Shown piece by piece: positions 39,941 to 51,482 of a stretch of DNA of 64,000 bases. The translations under genes were made by a program, and so were the position numbers. The stretch covers positions 257,559 through 321,558 of the forward strand of contig NW_026944234.1 of the NCBI RefSeq assembly GCF_033297405.1, given 5' to 3'. The notes beneath the pieces are model-generated. The model did not search any database and was not told the origin of the DNA. It saw nothing but the letters and a program-made list of their open reading frames with translations. The stretch is from Parathielavia appendiculata. Its lineage: Eukaryota > Ascomycota > Sordariomycetes > Sordariales > Chaetomiaceae. The first letter of the stretch is position 1; every line of letters starts with the position of its first letter.

Positions 39941-42900
39941 CCTGTCCCAATGCCCGTAACCATGGATGCCTCTGCTGTTGCAAGTGCTCTGCGTGGTCGT
40001 ACCGCATCGGGGTAGTGGAGGTCGTCTCGGAGGAACGGCTGTGCTGCTCTTTTACAGGCTGGCTCGGTGCTTCGGGGGCAAAACCTCGGCCGGATTCACA
40101 GTTGGTCGCCCCTTTTTCGTGTCGCTGTCCAGGCCCGAAGCGCCAGATGACCGTTCCTGGTGTTGTTCCCCAACCGATGTTCCCACACTCTTTTGGCTGC
40201 CTGCTCTTGTCTGTCAGGTCCGATCAGGAGGGAGTGGGCACGCGCCCTTGATAAGCTGACTAGTAACACCCAATGGCCGCAAACAATATCAGAGTCGAAC
40301 AGCCCGCTACTAGCCCAAGTCTTTGCATCAAGGCCCAGCCGGGGGGGTCGGAACAGCGAAACGGCATCAATATAAAGGGTGTCCCAAGCTGTCTTCTCTT
40401 TAGGCAGAATGCGAGAACTCACTCGCCTCTGCTCCGGAATTGCTAAGCCTTCTCGCCAACGATGCCCGCAGTTTCCCCGAGAGGAGGGAGGGTCTGGGTC
40501 TGTCTCATGGCCCGCAGAGCGCTCGGCACATCAGTCTCCGCGTGCGCGCGGCAGACCCAGCCGTTGGCAGCTGTGTCGCGCGGGTGGGCCTCGCGCTTCA
40601 TGTTCTAACAGCAAACGAGCGTTATCTCGGGGTTAATGTGGACAAGAGCGGGCACCTGGCCGTGCCATCAATGCCAGCAGTAACTAGCGGCGGGTTGGGT
40701 GTGTGGAATCCGGGACACAGGTCAGCCCTGGCTCTTGGCTAGAGGTACGTACCCGTACTCCATTTCTGGCTTGTGAGGTTGCGGCGCCGGCAAGGGCCGC
40801 TGGACCGTGTGTTTCGTTCATGCGGCGAGAGCGTGGGAGGCAGAGCCCACGCAGCGAATGGCAGGGCTCGCCACGCCGTATCTTGTGCAAGGCATTGGAC
40901 GGCACAGCATCCAAGACCAATGCGATCGCGACCATCGCACGTCTCGGCGGAGAATGCGGCTAGCCTGGCGAGCCTGGACAGATCCTGGGGTCGCCCAGGG
41001 CTGTTCGAGGAACGCGCATCCGGCGCAATTTGGGATTCTGGGCCTTGCGCGAAACAATAAGCGGCCCCAATTGGCTCCAGCTTCTGCAGTGGGGCTTCTC
41101 CTCGGAACCGCAGCTCCGCATCTCCTGAAATAAGTGGCACCCGCCAACCGCCTCCCGGCCCGCGATTCCAAGGCTCGGGCGGGTTCCAAGCAATGCAGCC
41201 TGCAAATCGCCGTGATTCGCTGCTGTTTTACGGGGAAGCACACAGACGGGACAGAGAGGCAACGTTGGAAATGGTTTGGGAGTCGGGACTGTCAGCCTTG
41301 AGATTCGCATTCGTGATCCATCAGCCATCCATCCATCCATAATTCCACCACAGCGCCTTGTCACCTCGAATAAGCTGTGCAGAGCCGACCTAGGTCCCGT
41401 CATCGTGGGCATTCGGGGAATTCTTACCTAAAAGCAGACAACCTGCGTTCAGCCTCCGCGACTTCAAGACCTCACTGCACATCAAATTGTGCCACCGTCT
41501 CGACCCCAACAGAAGGGTCCTTCCCAAGAAAGGTCCTACATAACGTTACCCCGGCTTGGCGAGCGAATTGCTCCTTCGGCTTCCAGCGCCTCGGTCAGCA
41601 GATCCTGATTGAAATCTGCTAATCCACGCGGCACATTTCCGAAGTTTACCCGTTCCGTGCTCGCGACCAACGTCACATGCACTGGATGAGGAAAGGGCAC
41701 CCGGAGGTAGGCTCCACGATTCCGGTTGGACGTTGGATTGGACGGTCTGGGATGATCAGTTCTGTCTGTCTTCACGGTCTGGGCCTCGTCCACAGAAATG
41801 CCAACTACGGTCAAGGTAAACAACAAATCAGCCTTTGTGTGGCCATGGCCTTGATCGACATGAGGCTGAAAGCAATGATCTACGTGTATTCTTCTTTCCC
41901 TCGCTGCCTGTCTCCGCTTTTCCAGTACCAGTCGTCTGCCTCGCGTTTCCTATTCAACCACATGGCCCGACGTCGCCGGGCGGTGCCGCTCCGAGGTGTG
42001 AGCCGCCTACGGGTGCCATCCTTACTCCGTACCATTCTTCCGAGACAAAGACCATTCCCGAAACCGCCATCCCACTCTCGTCTTTGGGACGGGAGTGAGC
42101 AATCCATTTAACATCCTGCTCCTGTCATAGCAGTCTTAGCAGACCTGGCAATTCAGTTACGGACACTAAGCAGCTTCAAGTGGGCTGGGGACTCGGAAGT
42201 GCTTCCATGCTCGCCCGTTGGATAAAGACGGACATTTCGCGTATTTTCATACCTCAACCCGCGAAGGCCCTTGAAACGCCCCTCTCATACCGTGTCTGCA
42301 GATGGTGACATCAAACTTCCAACCTGGACATCTGCTTTCGGGGAGGACAGGCGAGGACTCGTCCGATACTGGCTGAATGTCCCACTCCCGAGGCCACTGA
42401 CTCAAGCAAAAGAGGTCCTACATGAATATCGTCCATTCATGGCCCGGAAACGACGCCATTATCATGCGCTGGCTTGCGAAATACGGGTCAAAGCCATGAT
42501 AAACTGGGCAGAAAACCCCCCACGAGAGGTCACGACTCCGGTCACACGACCGTAAGGGGGGATTTAACCCTCAGATGCACCCCGACGTCGGATTCCACCT
42601 ATCCGTCCATCTGTGCGCGTCCGGTTGCAACGAGGGCAGCTTAACCGGGTACGGCGTCGGGGCAGTCTCGCTCCGCGAAAACGGTCCCGGTTCATGCGCC
42701 TCTGATGGTACGCTTGGTTCGTTAGCCTCACCTGGGGCCAAGATCCAGTTTGCCGATGTTGACTGCCGTCTGTTTCTTCCTCCAATGAGGAGGACGGTTC
42801 ATCTGAGTCTTTAGAAAGGCACACATGGGAGCCATAGCCCGTGGCCTGGTTGGATTGCAACGCGTTAGGCTACGGAACTTGGGTAAGTACCAAGACGAGC

Positions 42901-43983
42901 CAAAAATAGCATCGCAAGTTCCCAGCGGCCCGTGAATGAGGCTGTTGTTAAGCCCTAGATAATAGCACCTTGAGCGTACAGAGATTGATATAACATGATG
43001 GTAGACTTAGGTTTATCTCAATGGTGCATTGATAAAGACATGTCATAGTCTCCCAGCCGTGTACTGATTTGCGCGCAAGGTAAAGGGTTAGCCAGTGCCG
43101 TCGTTGGCGATGCTCCTCAAAGGGATCCCCTAATTAGGCGCCAGCTAAACACTGACTCCCACGACGGCACGATTGCATCCCGCCGCAGGAACGATACTGA
43201 TCCTAACTCAATATACACCTGTACGCCCTAACTCCTGGGATGTGGAAGAAGCACCCAAGGTGGGTACTAGTAGCCTTTGAACAGCTACGCAACGTAAAAG
43301 CCGGGAGGATAGGGCATAATGGCAAAGGCAGGATGCTTAAGACAAGTTTGGAAGTTGATAGAAGCTAAGATTTTTACGTGACACCTCGCACCTCATGTCC
43401 GTAAACACCCTTACACATCACGGATAGGGTAAGGTACCTACTATGTCGCAGTAAGTCGGGCGAGGCTACCTGACGATACATGTAGATGGTTTCATAGGAA
43501 TCAAAGTGTTTCAAGGCGCTTCGGCCTATGAAAACAAGCTAGATGTAACTGAGACTTTCACAGCTCTGATTGGCCGTTGAGGTCAGGAAAACACATTCAT
43601 TGTTAAGCCCCTTACTTCCTAATCCTCCGGTGTACTCGGCCCTCGTCCGACTGATCCGTGCCAGCTCAGGCCGAGTCTCAGTTTGAAGGTAAGGTAGGTT
43701 CAAAAGAACACCTAACTGATACTTAGGTACCTAAGTGTTTGCTTCTATGGAAAGGATTAGACCTGGGCCGAAGGCTCCGATTGTTTGACAGGTTCACAAG
43801 GCTCACAGCGCATGTCTCCAGATACGGAGATCCTTTCACCTACGATCATATCCGATTAACCGAGTCGACTTGATGGCTCAGCTTTGTTCACGCTAAGGTC
43901 ATGAGAATACAGGCTGCCTAGGTACCTATGTTGATCCCATCCTCCCTCAATCCGTACATCTCCCCCGATGAAGCAGCACTCCC
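39941..43983. other. 4-kb gene-free region
   Basis: No open frame with protein character on either strand and no tRNA-like structure recognised. A (CATC)4 run lies near 41325-41340. The right half (43.4-43.95 kb) holds several GGTACC-centred palindromes. Confidence 0.45.
43432..43928. repeat. three GGTACC-centred palindromes
   Basis: AGGTACCTA at 43432-43440, CTTAGGTACCTAAG at 43722-43735 and TAGGTACCTA at 43919-43928. Related copies occur at 411-419, ~13622 and ~44788. All lie between genes. Confidence 0.6.
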
Positions 43984-44764
43984 TCAGATAACTACCTCAA
44001 AACCCCTCAGACCCTCAAACCAGTCCCACGCCCGGGCCGCAATATTCGCCGGGTTGCGCTCCAGATCATCCGGCGACACGGCCCCAGCCACATTGATGAC
44101 GCCCACATGCACGCCCTCGGGGGCGTACGCCATGTGCAGGCTCTGCACCAGGTTCCGCTGCGCGGCCTTGACCAGGGACAGAGCAAACAGCTGCGGAATG
44201 GGCTCGAGCGGCAGGGCCGAGCTGGTCACGAGGAAGCCCGGCTTCGCGGATGAGGAGTGCTCCGAGTCAGGATCGGCGCCGGCCTTGGCGAGCGAGACCA
44301 AGTGAGGGATGTAGCGCTGGGCGAGGACGTAGAGAGCCGAGACGGTGATCTGGGCCCGCCAATTGAGATGGTTAAGGGGAGGCCGTCTTATGAGACTGCA
44401 GTGGGTGTGGAGGTTGAGTACAGACCTTGAGATCATACTCAATCTCCTTGACGTCGTGCTCGAAAAAGGCCGAGGGGAGGACCCGCGCGGCGTTGAAAAA
44501 GACGCATTCAGGTTTTCCGATGGCGGCGTCTGCGTCGTCCAACGCCTTGCCGAGGGCGGCCAGGTCGGTTATGTCAACTGCGTAGGTTCTAACGTTGACT
44601 TGTGGACCAACGGCATGCTCGATGGCGGCCTTTTCTGCGGCTAGCGATTCGGCGCGGCGGGCGACGAGCACGACGTTGGTGTAGCGCTTGGAGGCGAAGA
44701 GCGTGGTCACGGCACGACCTATGCCCGGACCGGAGCCGACAACGAGGAGGGTTCTAGCAGACAT
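43984..44764 (-). CDS. atypical short-chain dehydrogenase/reductase, 2 exons
   Basis: Exons 44764-44426 and 44349-43984 join in phase 0 over a 76-nt intron (AAG/GTCTGT..CCCAG/ATC), giving 234 residues. The N-terminal Rossmann motif is VVGSGPGIGRAVTTLF, with VVLVARR after the second strand and TYAVDITDLAALG for the adenine site; VFFNAARV stands where NAG is usual. At the active site the classical YxxxK is not kept: the segment is PQLFALSLVKAAQRNL, with Leu four residues before the Lys. It may therefore be a divergent or inactive SDR, or use another residue. The MFS transporter just upstream (393 bp, same strand) may be co-regulated. The substrate is unknown. Confidence 0.8.
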
Positions 44765-45156
44765 TCTTAAAGGGTGAATTGGTTGGATAGGTACCCTGGG
44801 TACCGTACTTGCGTGTAATTGAATGCGAGTCTGATGAGATCTGCGAGGGTTTTCAATTGTTGTTGGCGCCCAAACCGTCTCTGGCGTGACTAATTGAGTT
44901 CCAAGTCAGGAAGGGTTTCCGCTTTCGCTAATGCCGTCGTCTGGTCATTCATGGCCGAAGAGCTGGCTTTGACGTAGCTGGTTCTCTCGCGCCATCCAGG
45001 TGCATGCGACTGCCTGTCCAATCCTCGACCTGCCAATAACACAGCGTATGCTGCGCCACACATATAGCCCCCAACAGCAACAGGGATATCAAGATAGGAA
45101 GGTGTATAGCAGGCTTCCACTGCCTTTGCCATAGATGAAGCGCGGGGTGACGCGTC
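44765..45156. other. intergenic
   Basis: Spacer between the SDR and MFS genes; no gene seen. Confidence 0.5.
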
Positions 45157-46861
45157 TCAGTCGTGTTCCTCGCCCGACTGATATCCAAGGTTCCCGTTAT
45201 CCTCTCCTTCTGAGTCCGGCACATTGCTTGTTTTTTTCGGCTCCCTCAAGAATGCCAGGCATGCGAAAGGGATGAGCACGAGCGTGGCTACATAGAACCA
45301 TGGCAGCCCTGTCCACAACCCTCTCTTTGACAGGCCAACATTGAAGCACACGGCCAGTACTGGTCCACCAAGCAGCGCGGATCCTGTTTCCAGCATGCTA
45401 ATCAAGGCGTACAGGCGTGATGTTTGCTGAGGGTCAACGTAACTTGTTGTGACGGCCCGGCAGAATGGCCCGTGGGAGGAGCCAAATGTTCCAACCGTGA
45501 GGCCGACGAGGAACAGCACAATCTCTCGGCTGAACCCTTCAACAAGCGCCCCAGCGATGAGAAAGAGCAGCGATAACCTCGTCAGCAGGAGGTCCTTGGA
45601 GAAGACGGACAGCCGGAGCCGCCCGGACGGATTCGTGAGAAAGCCCGACGACTTCGGAAGCAGGACGATAATGACAAGTTGCAGAATACTCAGGGGCGAA
45701 AGCAGATAGCTTGTTTGTGCCAGGGACCAACCGAAGTATGTGCTGATATGCTGACTGAGGGTCGAAGAGTAGGCTGCGAACAGGACGGGCTGAATCAGGA
45801 ATGCCGGCAGCGTCAGGGCGATGTTGCGGTTCTTTAGCAGAGCCAGTGACACGGCGAGTTCCTTAATCTCCCCGCGTAGCTTTTCGGAAAGTGACCGCTC
45901 TTCCTGGTCGTCTGTGGCGTCTCGGAGCTTGATGGGCAGTGTCTCGGGCAGAAACAGCACCAACAGGAAAACAAAAGGCGTGATGCAATAGACCAGGATA
46001 ATTGGGGACCAAGGACCCAGGTTTTCCATCAGCAGACCGGCCGTGACGGGCCCGATCAGACCTCCCAAAACAGCTCCGAACGAGAGACACAGAAAGCCGG
46101 TTGCCCTAAGACAAGTTAGCGACGGCTATGTACGTGGCGTCAGTAGGAGAGTCCGCTCGTACCGATCTGCCTCTGAACTGATATCAGATACCATGGCATT
46201 CAGGGAGTTCATAGCAACCGGGATGCCGCCTCCGAGAAGAAAGAAGACGGAGCCCAGTGGTGCTAGGCGGACATGGTTGCCGACCACGAGCATCAAAGGT
46301 CCCCATGAGAACACGAGAAATGTTCCAATGTATGCTAGGATGAAACTTGGCTTGCGGCCGATGCTACGAGCGAGCTTAGCTTCCAAATGCGCGATTCTGT
46401 TGTGTTCGATTCAAAGCTTACCGGTCTGCCAAGACACCATACGGCAGAGTTGCGATGAGACCGACAATCGAGTTAAGCATGGCCGAGATGCCGCCCAGGT
46501 AAGCCAGTTCCTTCTGGACGCTGTCGACCTTGCACAGACGCTCGTCGATCGGCTCGGCCCTGGATTTTTCATAGTGGATGTGGCAGACGGCGTCTTCCAT
46601 GAGCCGGAAGATGGGTATCAGGATCAGCATTCCGCTCGTGCTCAGGGTGAACATGAGAAGCGTCAGCAACGCGATGATGGTCTTGCGCTTTTTCGCCTGG
46701 AAGCGAGCGGCAAACGCTCGGCGGCCATAGCGCTGGTTGTGGCCGGAGTCTGGATCGGCTGAACGTGTGGTTTCGTCCGCGATGTCGATGGAGTCGCGTT
46801 CCTCGGCGGTGAGAAGAGGCTCTGCCTCGATGAGGTCGCCTTCAACCACGCGGGCGTTCAT
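45157..46861 (-). CDS. major facilitator superfamily transporter, 3 exons
   Basis: Exons 46861-46422, 46363-46163 and 46105-45157, with 58- and 57-nt introns, give 529 residues. Both junctions rebuild conserved sequence: VLADRIGRKPSFILAYIG (the MFS loop 2-3 motif) and SEADRATGFLCLSFGAVLGG. About twelve helices are visible, including TIIALLTLLMFTLSTSGML, AMLNSIVGLIATLPYG, IILVYCITPFVFLLVLFLP, YLLSPLSILQLVIIVLLP and WFYVATLVLIPFACLAFL. A cytosolic acidic tail ends with GEEHD. The pattern resembles fungal MFS proteins related to proton-coupled (tetracycline-resistance-like) transporters. The substrate cannot be told. The SDR directly downstream on the same strand makes a small metabolite export or uptake pair possible. 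Confidence 0.87.
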
Positions 46862-49283
46862 GGTTACCCGATATTGATGGCTCTTAAAGGGAGAGACGGT
46901 TGTTGAATCATTGCTACCGATGAAGCGGGGGTAACAAAAGTCAAAAAGCTTCCTGAAACAACAAACCTTTCAGGCTTTGGTCTTGGCGATTACGACGCCT
47001 GGAAGCTGGGCTGCATCTATCTACCCCTGCAGATACGAAAATCCGATGCCAAGCAAAGACGGTGAGACGCTAACTGGAATGCATGACGATGCCAGGGTGA
47101 GGCTGTTAGTACGCCTACTTTTCAGCTGGTGGGTGTCATCGACCCATGCCTTTCCATGAAAGGACGAAAGAGACCACCCATCCATGACCGACAACAATGG
47201 AGCCTGGTGATTCGGGCGAATGCAATCACTATCGTCGCTGATCATGTCATGAGTGACGCTTGCCGCAGAGCTTCCATTTCCTTAATATAGGTCGCCCTTC
47301 AGGTCATCACCCGCCGCAGCGCCTCGGCCATCCGGAACGATCGCCGTCTCGTCTGCGGTATCCGAGCCGCAGTCGCGGCCAGTATAGTCGGCTTACCACC
47401 TCAGTGGCCGACGGTATATGTGCTACGATGTCACAGCCCCTTGCCCAGGGCCTGCTGTATTCCCGCAGCTTGATCCTAGAGCATGTCAAATGGACCGCGA
47501 TTGCCCCCATTCGAACAGTCACAGAGGACGGCGATATCAAGCCGGCCGTTGCACTGAGCCGGTCACCTCAGTCGAGTTCCCACGAGGGCAATGGTGTACT
47601 TGTGACGGTCCTGATTCCAAACGATGCGGCATGAGCAAAGAGATGAGGAGATCATCTGGACTGACAAAGCTGGGCTGCATTCGGCTCCCATGAGCCTACC
47701 TTAAACAAACACCATACCGGCGTGTGACAGAGCATGTGAGTCTGGAAGGCAGTGGGCCAGGCTGGAGTAGATGGGAGATAGGGTAAGACGCTTGTACTCT
47801 TGTCATTGACGACTCGCGCTTGCTTGACTTCGGCATTGTGAAACTCGGATGACGGGTGTCTGTTCGAAGAAAGCCTCCAGTCGCCGGCGTGATGCTGACT
47901 TGGCGGCTCATATCTCATCTTCCTCTCAAAGCATTATCTAGTATCTTTGTGCACGGCCATCAAGGACTTCGGGTCACGCATGGCTGAATAAAGTGCGGAA
48001 CTTAGTCGCTCTGCTTGCGCATATTAAGGTGCTCTTTCCCCGGGCTTCCCTAACCGCCTGGGACTTGATCCCTGGGAATCGGCGTCAATTACAGTACATC
48101 CAAGAGAGAGAGAAATGCGAGGCCGCCATCTCCAATGCCTCCAAGATCAGGCCCTGCCCTTAATCCCGCAGAATTTCCAGAAGTGGGCAATCCGCGCCAT
48201 GGAGCGCTGCATTCGATGGACATCCGCCTTCCTCCCCCGGCGCAACGGGCATACAGGGCAGGATTTGGCGAGCGCCCGAAGCGCGGGCAAAGGCCCAATC
48301 ACCTCCCGTCGTCATCCAGGTTCTCCTCTGCACATCCTTCCACCGTACACTCTTTCTTCGCCGCTGACTGCAAGAGAATGGCCTGGACTGGATGCTCCGC
48401 ACGGATGTGCGATTCAATGATACAGGGACTCGAATCCAAAGTCGCGGAGACCACCCTAAAGGACCTTGGTCCCCCCTAGAGGAACTCGATAAGCTGTTGC
48501 ACCACCCGCGACCGTGGGAAGGCCGACCCGCCTCCTTCCCTTCCGCAGACCAGCCAATATACACCGTCGACTCAGAAACCCATCGCGATACGGTCTGCCA
48601 GGACCCGATCTACCCTGGCAGAGATTTGAGGCCAAGATGGAGGACTTCGAGGCTTGCGTCCACAGATATGAGATCGTCGATGGCACCGTGACATACAATG
48701 GACCCTTGAATGATGCTCCGGCAACCCCTCCTCGCCGTTACGTCCGTGAGGCTCAGGGCCGGCATGAGCCTGAAGCCGAGATGGAAATGAGAGGTAACAT
48801 AAATGAAGGATAAAGGATAAGGAAAAGCAAGAAAATATATACTAGAAAGAACTAATGTAAACGGAAGAAAGGAAAACAAAAGAGGGGAAAGAAAAGGGAA
48901 AGAGAAAGAAGAAAAAAGGCCGGAAAAAGAGACTAGTTGCAATGAAGGAGAATTGAGAAAGGAGAAAAAGTGAAAGAAAATATAAAGCCTCACTCAGCGC
49001 ATGCCTATCTGCGGCGGTTCATGAACGGTGAATACTAGGGGCCAGTCCGAGTTCAGGGCTTGCTTGTGCGTTGATGAGTTACGAAGATGGGGCACGTGGT
49101 AACGGGCCACAGTCTCGTAATGTTCGTCGCCGCTGCTCATAGAAAGTACCTCAAATGTAGTATTACTCTAATATGTGAGTGGGGTATCATAATCGGGCCG
49201 TTTCCGGTCTCCATTCAACGGTTGCATCCTACAACCTCCCAAAGCCATCAAACGATCAACGCTCTCAAAACGCCAGAACGCCG
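46862..49283. other. intergenic with purine-rich tract
   Basis: No convincing gene; overlapping open frames around 48.1-48.8 kb (+) show no recognised motif. A purine-biased tract occupies 48781-48985. Confidence 0.4.
48781..48985 (+). repeat. purine-rich (GA) tract
   Basis: About 200 bp in which the + strand is dominated by A and G (AAAGG, GAAAGA, GGAAAA units), strongest from 48860 to 48985. It lies 0.3 kb beyond the 3' end of the SRR1-domain gene. Confidence 0.75.
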
Positions 49284-50846
49284 TTACCAGTATTCCACCT
49301 CTAAGGACGCCCCGGGCCTGCGCAGGTAGAGGCTCAAAATGTCCTTCTCTTCAATATCCCCTGGTAGCTCAGGTAGCTCGTACCTGTCATAGTTGTAGAG
49401 CAACTTCCGGACCCGCGGTGAATCCGGGTCCACGACAATAGTCGAGAAGTCTATGTGCCGCGACCTGACCTTGGGGACCAGCAGCGTCTCCTGCTCGTCA
49501 TTGTCTACCTCATTCCAGCCAAAGTCCTCCAGGTCTTCCGAAACAGGGCGGCAGATCATCATGGCCGGCCTCGCGATGTCCGCCACAACCTGCTTGACCG
49601 GGTTCCAGTTCCGGTAAGACACTACCATGGTCCGCTCGTCGACCTTGAGGAATAGCTCCCCGTTAGACTCGACAAAGTGCACCCCGTGCGGGTCAAGGAA
49701 GGACTGCTCCTGCAGGTTCCATCGCCGCGCCGTATCATAGGCCGGCATGTAGATGGGTATCCCTTCCCCTTTAGCCTCGCGCAGCTCCATGACCAAATCA
49801 CGCAGACACACCGCCACCGCAAACAGAAACATGGCGCGTCTGCAGTAGTCAAAGTCCTCGCTTATGCCATTGCCGTAAAAGAAAACAACCTTATCCACCC
49901 CAACCCCGTTTCGCACCGTCTCCCTTACCCGCCCCTTCAGAACCTCCCACTCCCCACTCTTCAAAACCACACCACAATACTCCCTCAACCGCTCACCCAT
50001 CGCAAGCGCATCCATCTGCTCCGCGTCAGGCCCGAGAAAATACAACAATTCAATCGGATGTACCCGCCGACCCACAACAACAGGCTGGTACCCCACAGAC
50101 GGCATCCAGCTATCCGGCACAAACTGCTGCTGCTCATCCGAGTCAAGCTCCGGATCAGGCTGCGTCAGCTCCTGAATCGTGCGGAACTCGATCTGCGACC
50201 GGCCCGGTCTATAGACGGTCCTGCTGTCCGACAGCGTCACCTCGACGCCCGGCGCCCACGTCGACACGTGCGTCGTGACGTCGTCAAAGGCCCGGAAGGA
50301 GAGGAAGGCTGTCTGCGGCGCTTCGCAGTGGGAGAATAGCTTTTGACGGAGGCGAAGGTGCCAGCGGGAGGAGGAGGAGAAGGAGAAGGAGGGGGACGGG
50401 TAGGCTTTGCGCCGGCGGGCGAGGGTCTGGCTGGCGGCGGCGAGCTGTGATTCGATTTGGGAGATGGTGGAGCGTGGGTAAAGGGCTTTGCCTTCGTTGT
50501 AGGCGGCAAGGGTGGAGTCGATGACGAATTGTTCGCGCTGCTGGCGTTGGGCCGGCGACAATTGCTCGTAGGGGCGCTTGACGGGGACGACGTCGATGTA
50601 GGGGAGCTTCTTGTAGATGTGGCGGATGAAGGGGATGGCGAGCATGCGCCGGATGTCGAGGGCGGCCAAGTCCTCGTCGTCGGTGTCGTCGTCGCCGTTG
50701 GAGTAGCCGACGAAGACGCCTTCTTGGTAGCGCTCGCCGATGGGGATATCAGGGGTCCAGAAGCGCCACCAGAGCGAGGAATAGGGAATCCAACGGTCTT
50801 CTATGTCGCTCAGACATCGCGAGGCGTAGACTAGCGGGGACTTCAT
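49284..50846 (-). CDS. SRR1-like domain protein
   Basis: Intronless, 520 residues. The N-terminal half is variable, with an acidic patch (NGDDDTDDEDLAALD) and a Ser-rich stretch. The C-terminal part shows the SRR1-like pattern: DKVVFFYGNGISED followed by a helix (AMFLFAVAVCLRDLVMELR), IPIYMPAYDTARRWNLQEQS, HGVHFVESNGELFLKVDERT, MVVSYRNWNPVKQVVADIAR and PAMMICRPV. Family knowledge: SRR1 proteins were named from a plant circadian/light-signalling gene, and fungal relatives are mostly uncharacterised. A nucleotide- or cofactor-binding alpha/beta fold is inferred. The frame is complete; the role in this organism is unknown. Confidence 0.78.
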   Translation of the reverse strand: MKSPLVYASRCLSDIEDRWIPYSSLWWRFWTPDIPIGERYQEGVFVGYSNGDDDTDDEDLAALDIRRMLAIPFIRHIYKKLPYIDVVPVKRPYEQLSPAQRQQREQFVIDSTLAAYNEGKALYPRSTISQIESQLAAASQTLARRRKAYPSPSFSFSSSSRWHLRLRQKLFSHCEAPQTAFLSFRAFDDVTTHVSTWAPGVEVTLSDSRTVYRPGRSQIEFRTIQELTQPDPELDSDEQQQFVPDSWMPSVGYQPVVVGRRVHPIELLYFLGPDAEQMDALAMGERLREYCGVVLKSGEWEVLKGRVRETVRNGVGVDKVVFFYGNGISEDFDYCRRAMFLFAVAVCLRDLVMELREAKGEGIPIYMPAYDTARRWNLQEQSFLDPHGVHFVESNGELFLKVDERTMVVSYRNWNPVKQVVADIARPAMMICRPVSEDLEDFGWNEVDNDEQETLLVPKVRSRHIDFSTIVVDPDSPRVRKLLYNYDRYELPELPGDIEEKDILSLYLRRPGASLEVEYW

Positions 50847-51482
50847 GGTGTTGTCTCAAACACTTTGTTGTGGAACTTTTGCGATAAAGCCGAGATGGGA
50901 TTGTGTCACGTCTCACCGCCGCGAGCACAGGGTACGGCGATGAGCTGCTGTCGGTGACAGCGTGATGTGATCCCTGCTGCGAGGGAGGTGGGACGCTTCA
51001 CGATTGTCCTGTAGGATAAGAGCACACAAAAAGCCCGGAACCAGGCGCTGGTGGAATTGAAGCTCACGGAGCAACCTCGTCTGGCTTGAGCAATCAGAGT
51101 GCTGGTCCGATTGGGGCCTCCGGCTGACGCTTCTTGACGCCTCAGCACTGCCGCAGCACAACACGCAGGCAACTTTCGTCAGAGTCCGCGCCGGGACTCA
51201 GACATGAGGCAGCTCAAACCGAGTCATCGGTGCGGCCGTCAGCAGGCAAAAAGCGGCCAATCCAGGCTGTCGCCTGGCGTTCGGCAGGCGGTGGGGGTTG
51301 GGCATGTTTAGCAAAAGAATGAAGCTGCAGATGAGGGGCACACACCCTAAATCAATTTTTGGGCGTCAATTGGGGGTGTTCAATTCAAGCGTAACTCTCA
51401 ACCCTAACCCGGCTCAGGGGCTATTGCCCCTGACTCAACGCTGGACTCGGGGTGAATTCCAGTCATGTTGATGCCCAAGACC
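50847..51482. other. intergenic
   Basis: No gene seen. Confidence 0.5.

Noticed and set aside
48415..48445. GACTCGAATCC resembling a tRNA B box
   Set aside because: No matching A box or cloverleaf stems around it; no tRNA was recognised anywhere in the window.
48115..48813. Overlapping short open frames suggesting a small gene
   Set aside because: No consistent frame, splice structure or motif could be found.
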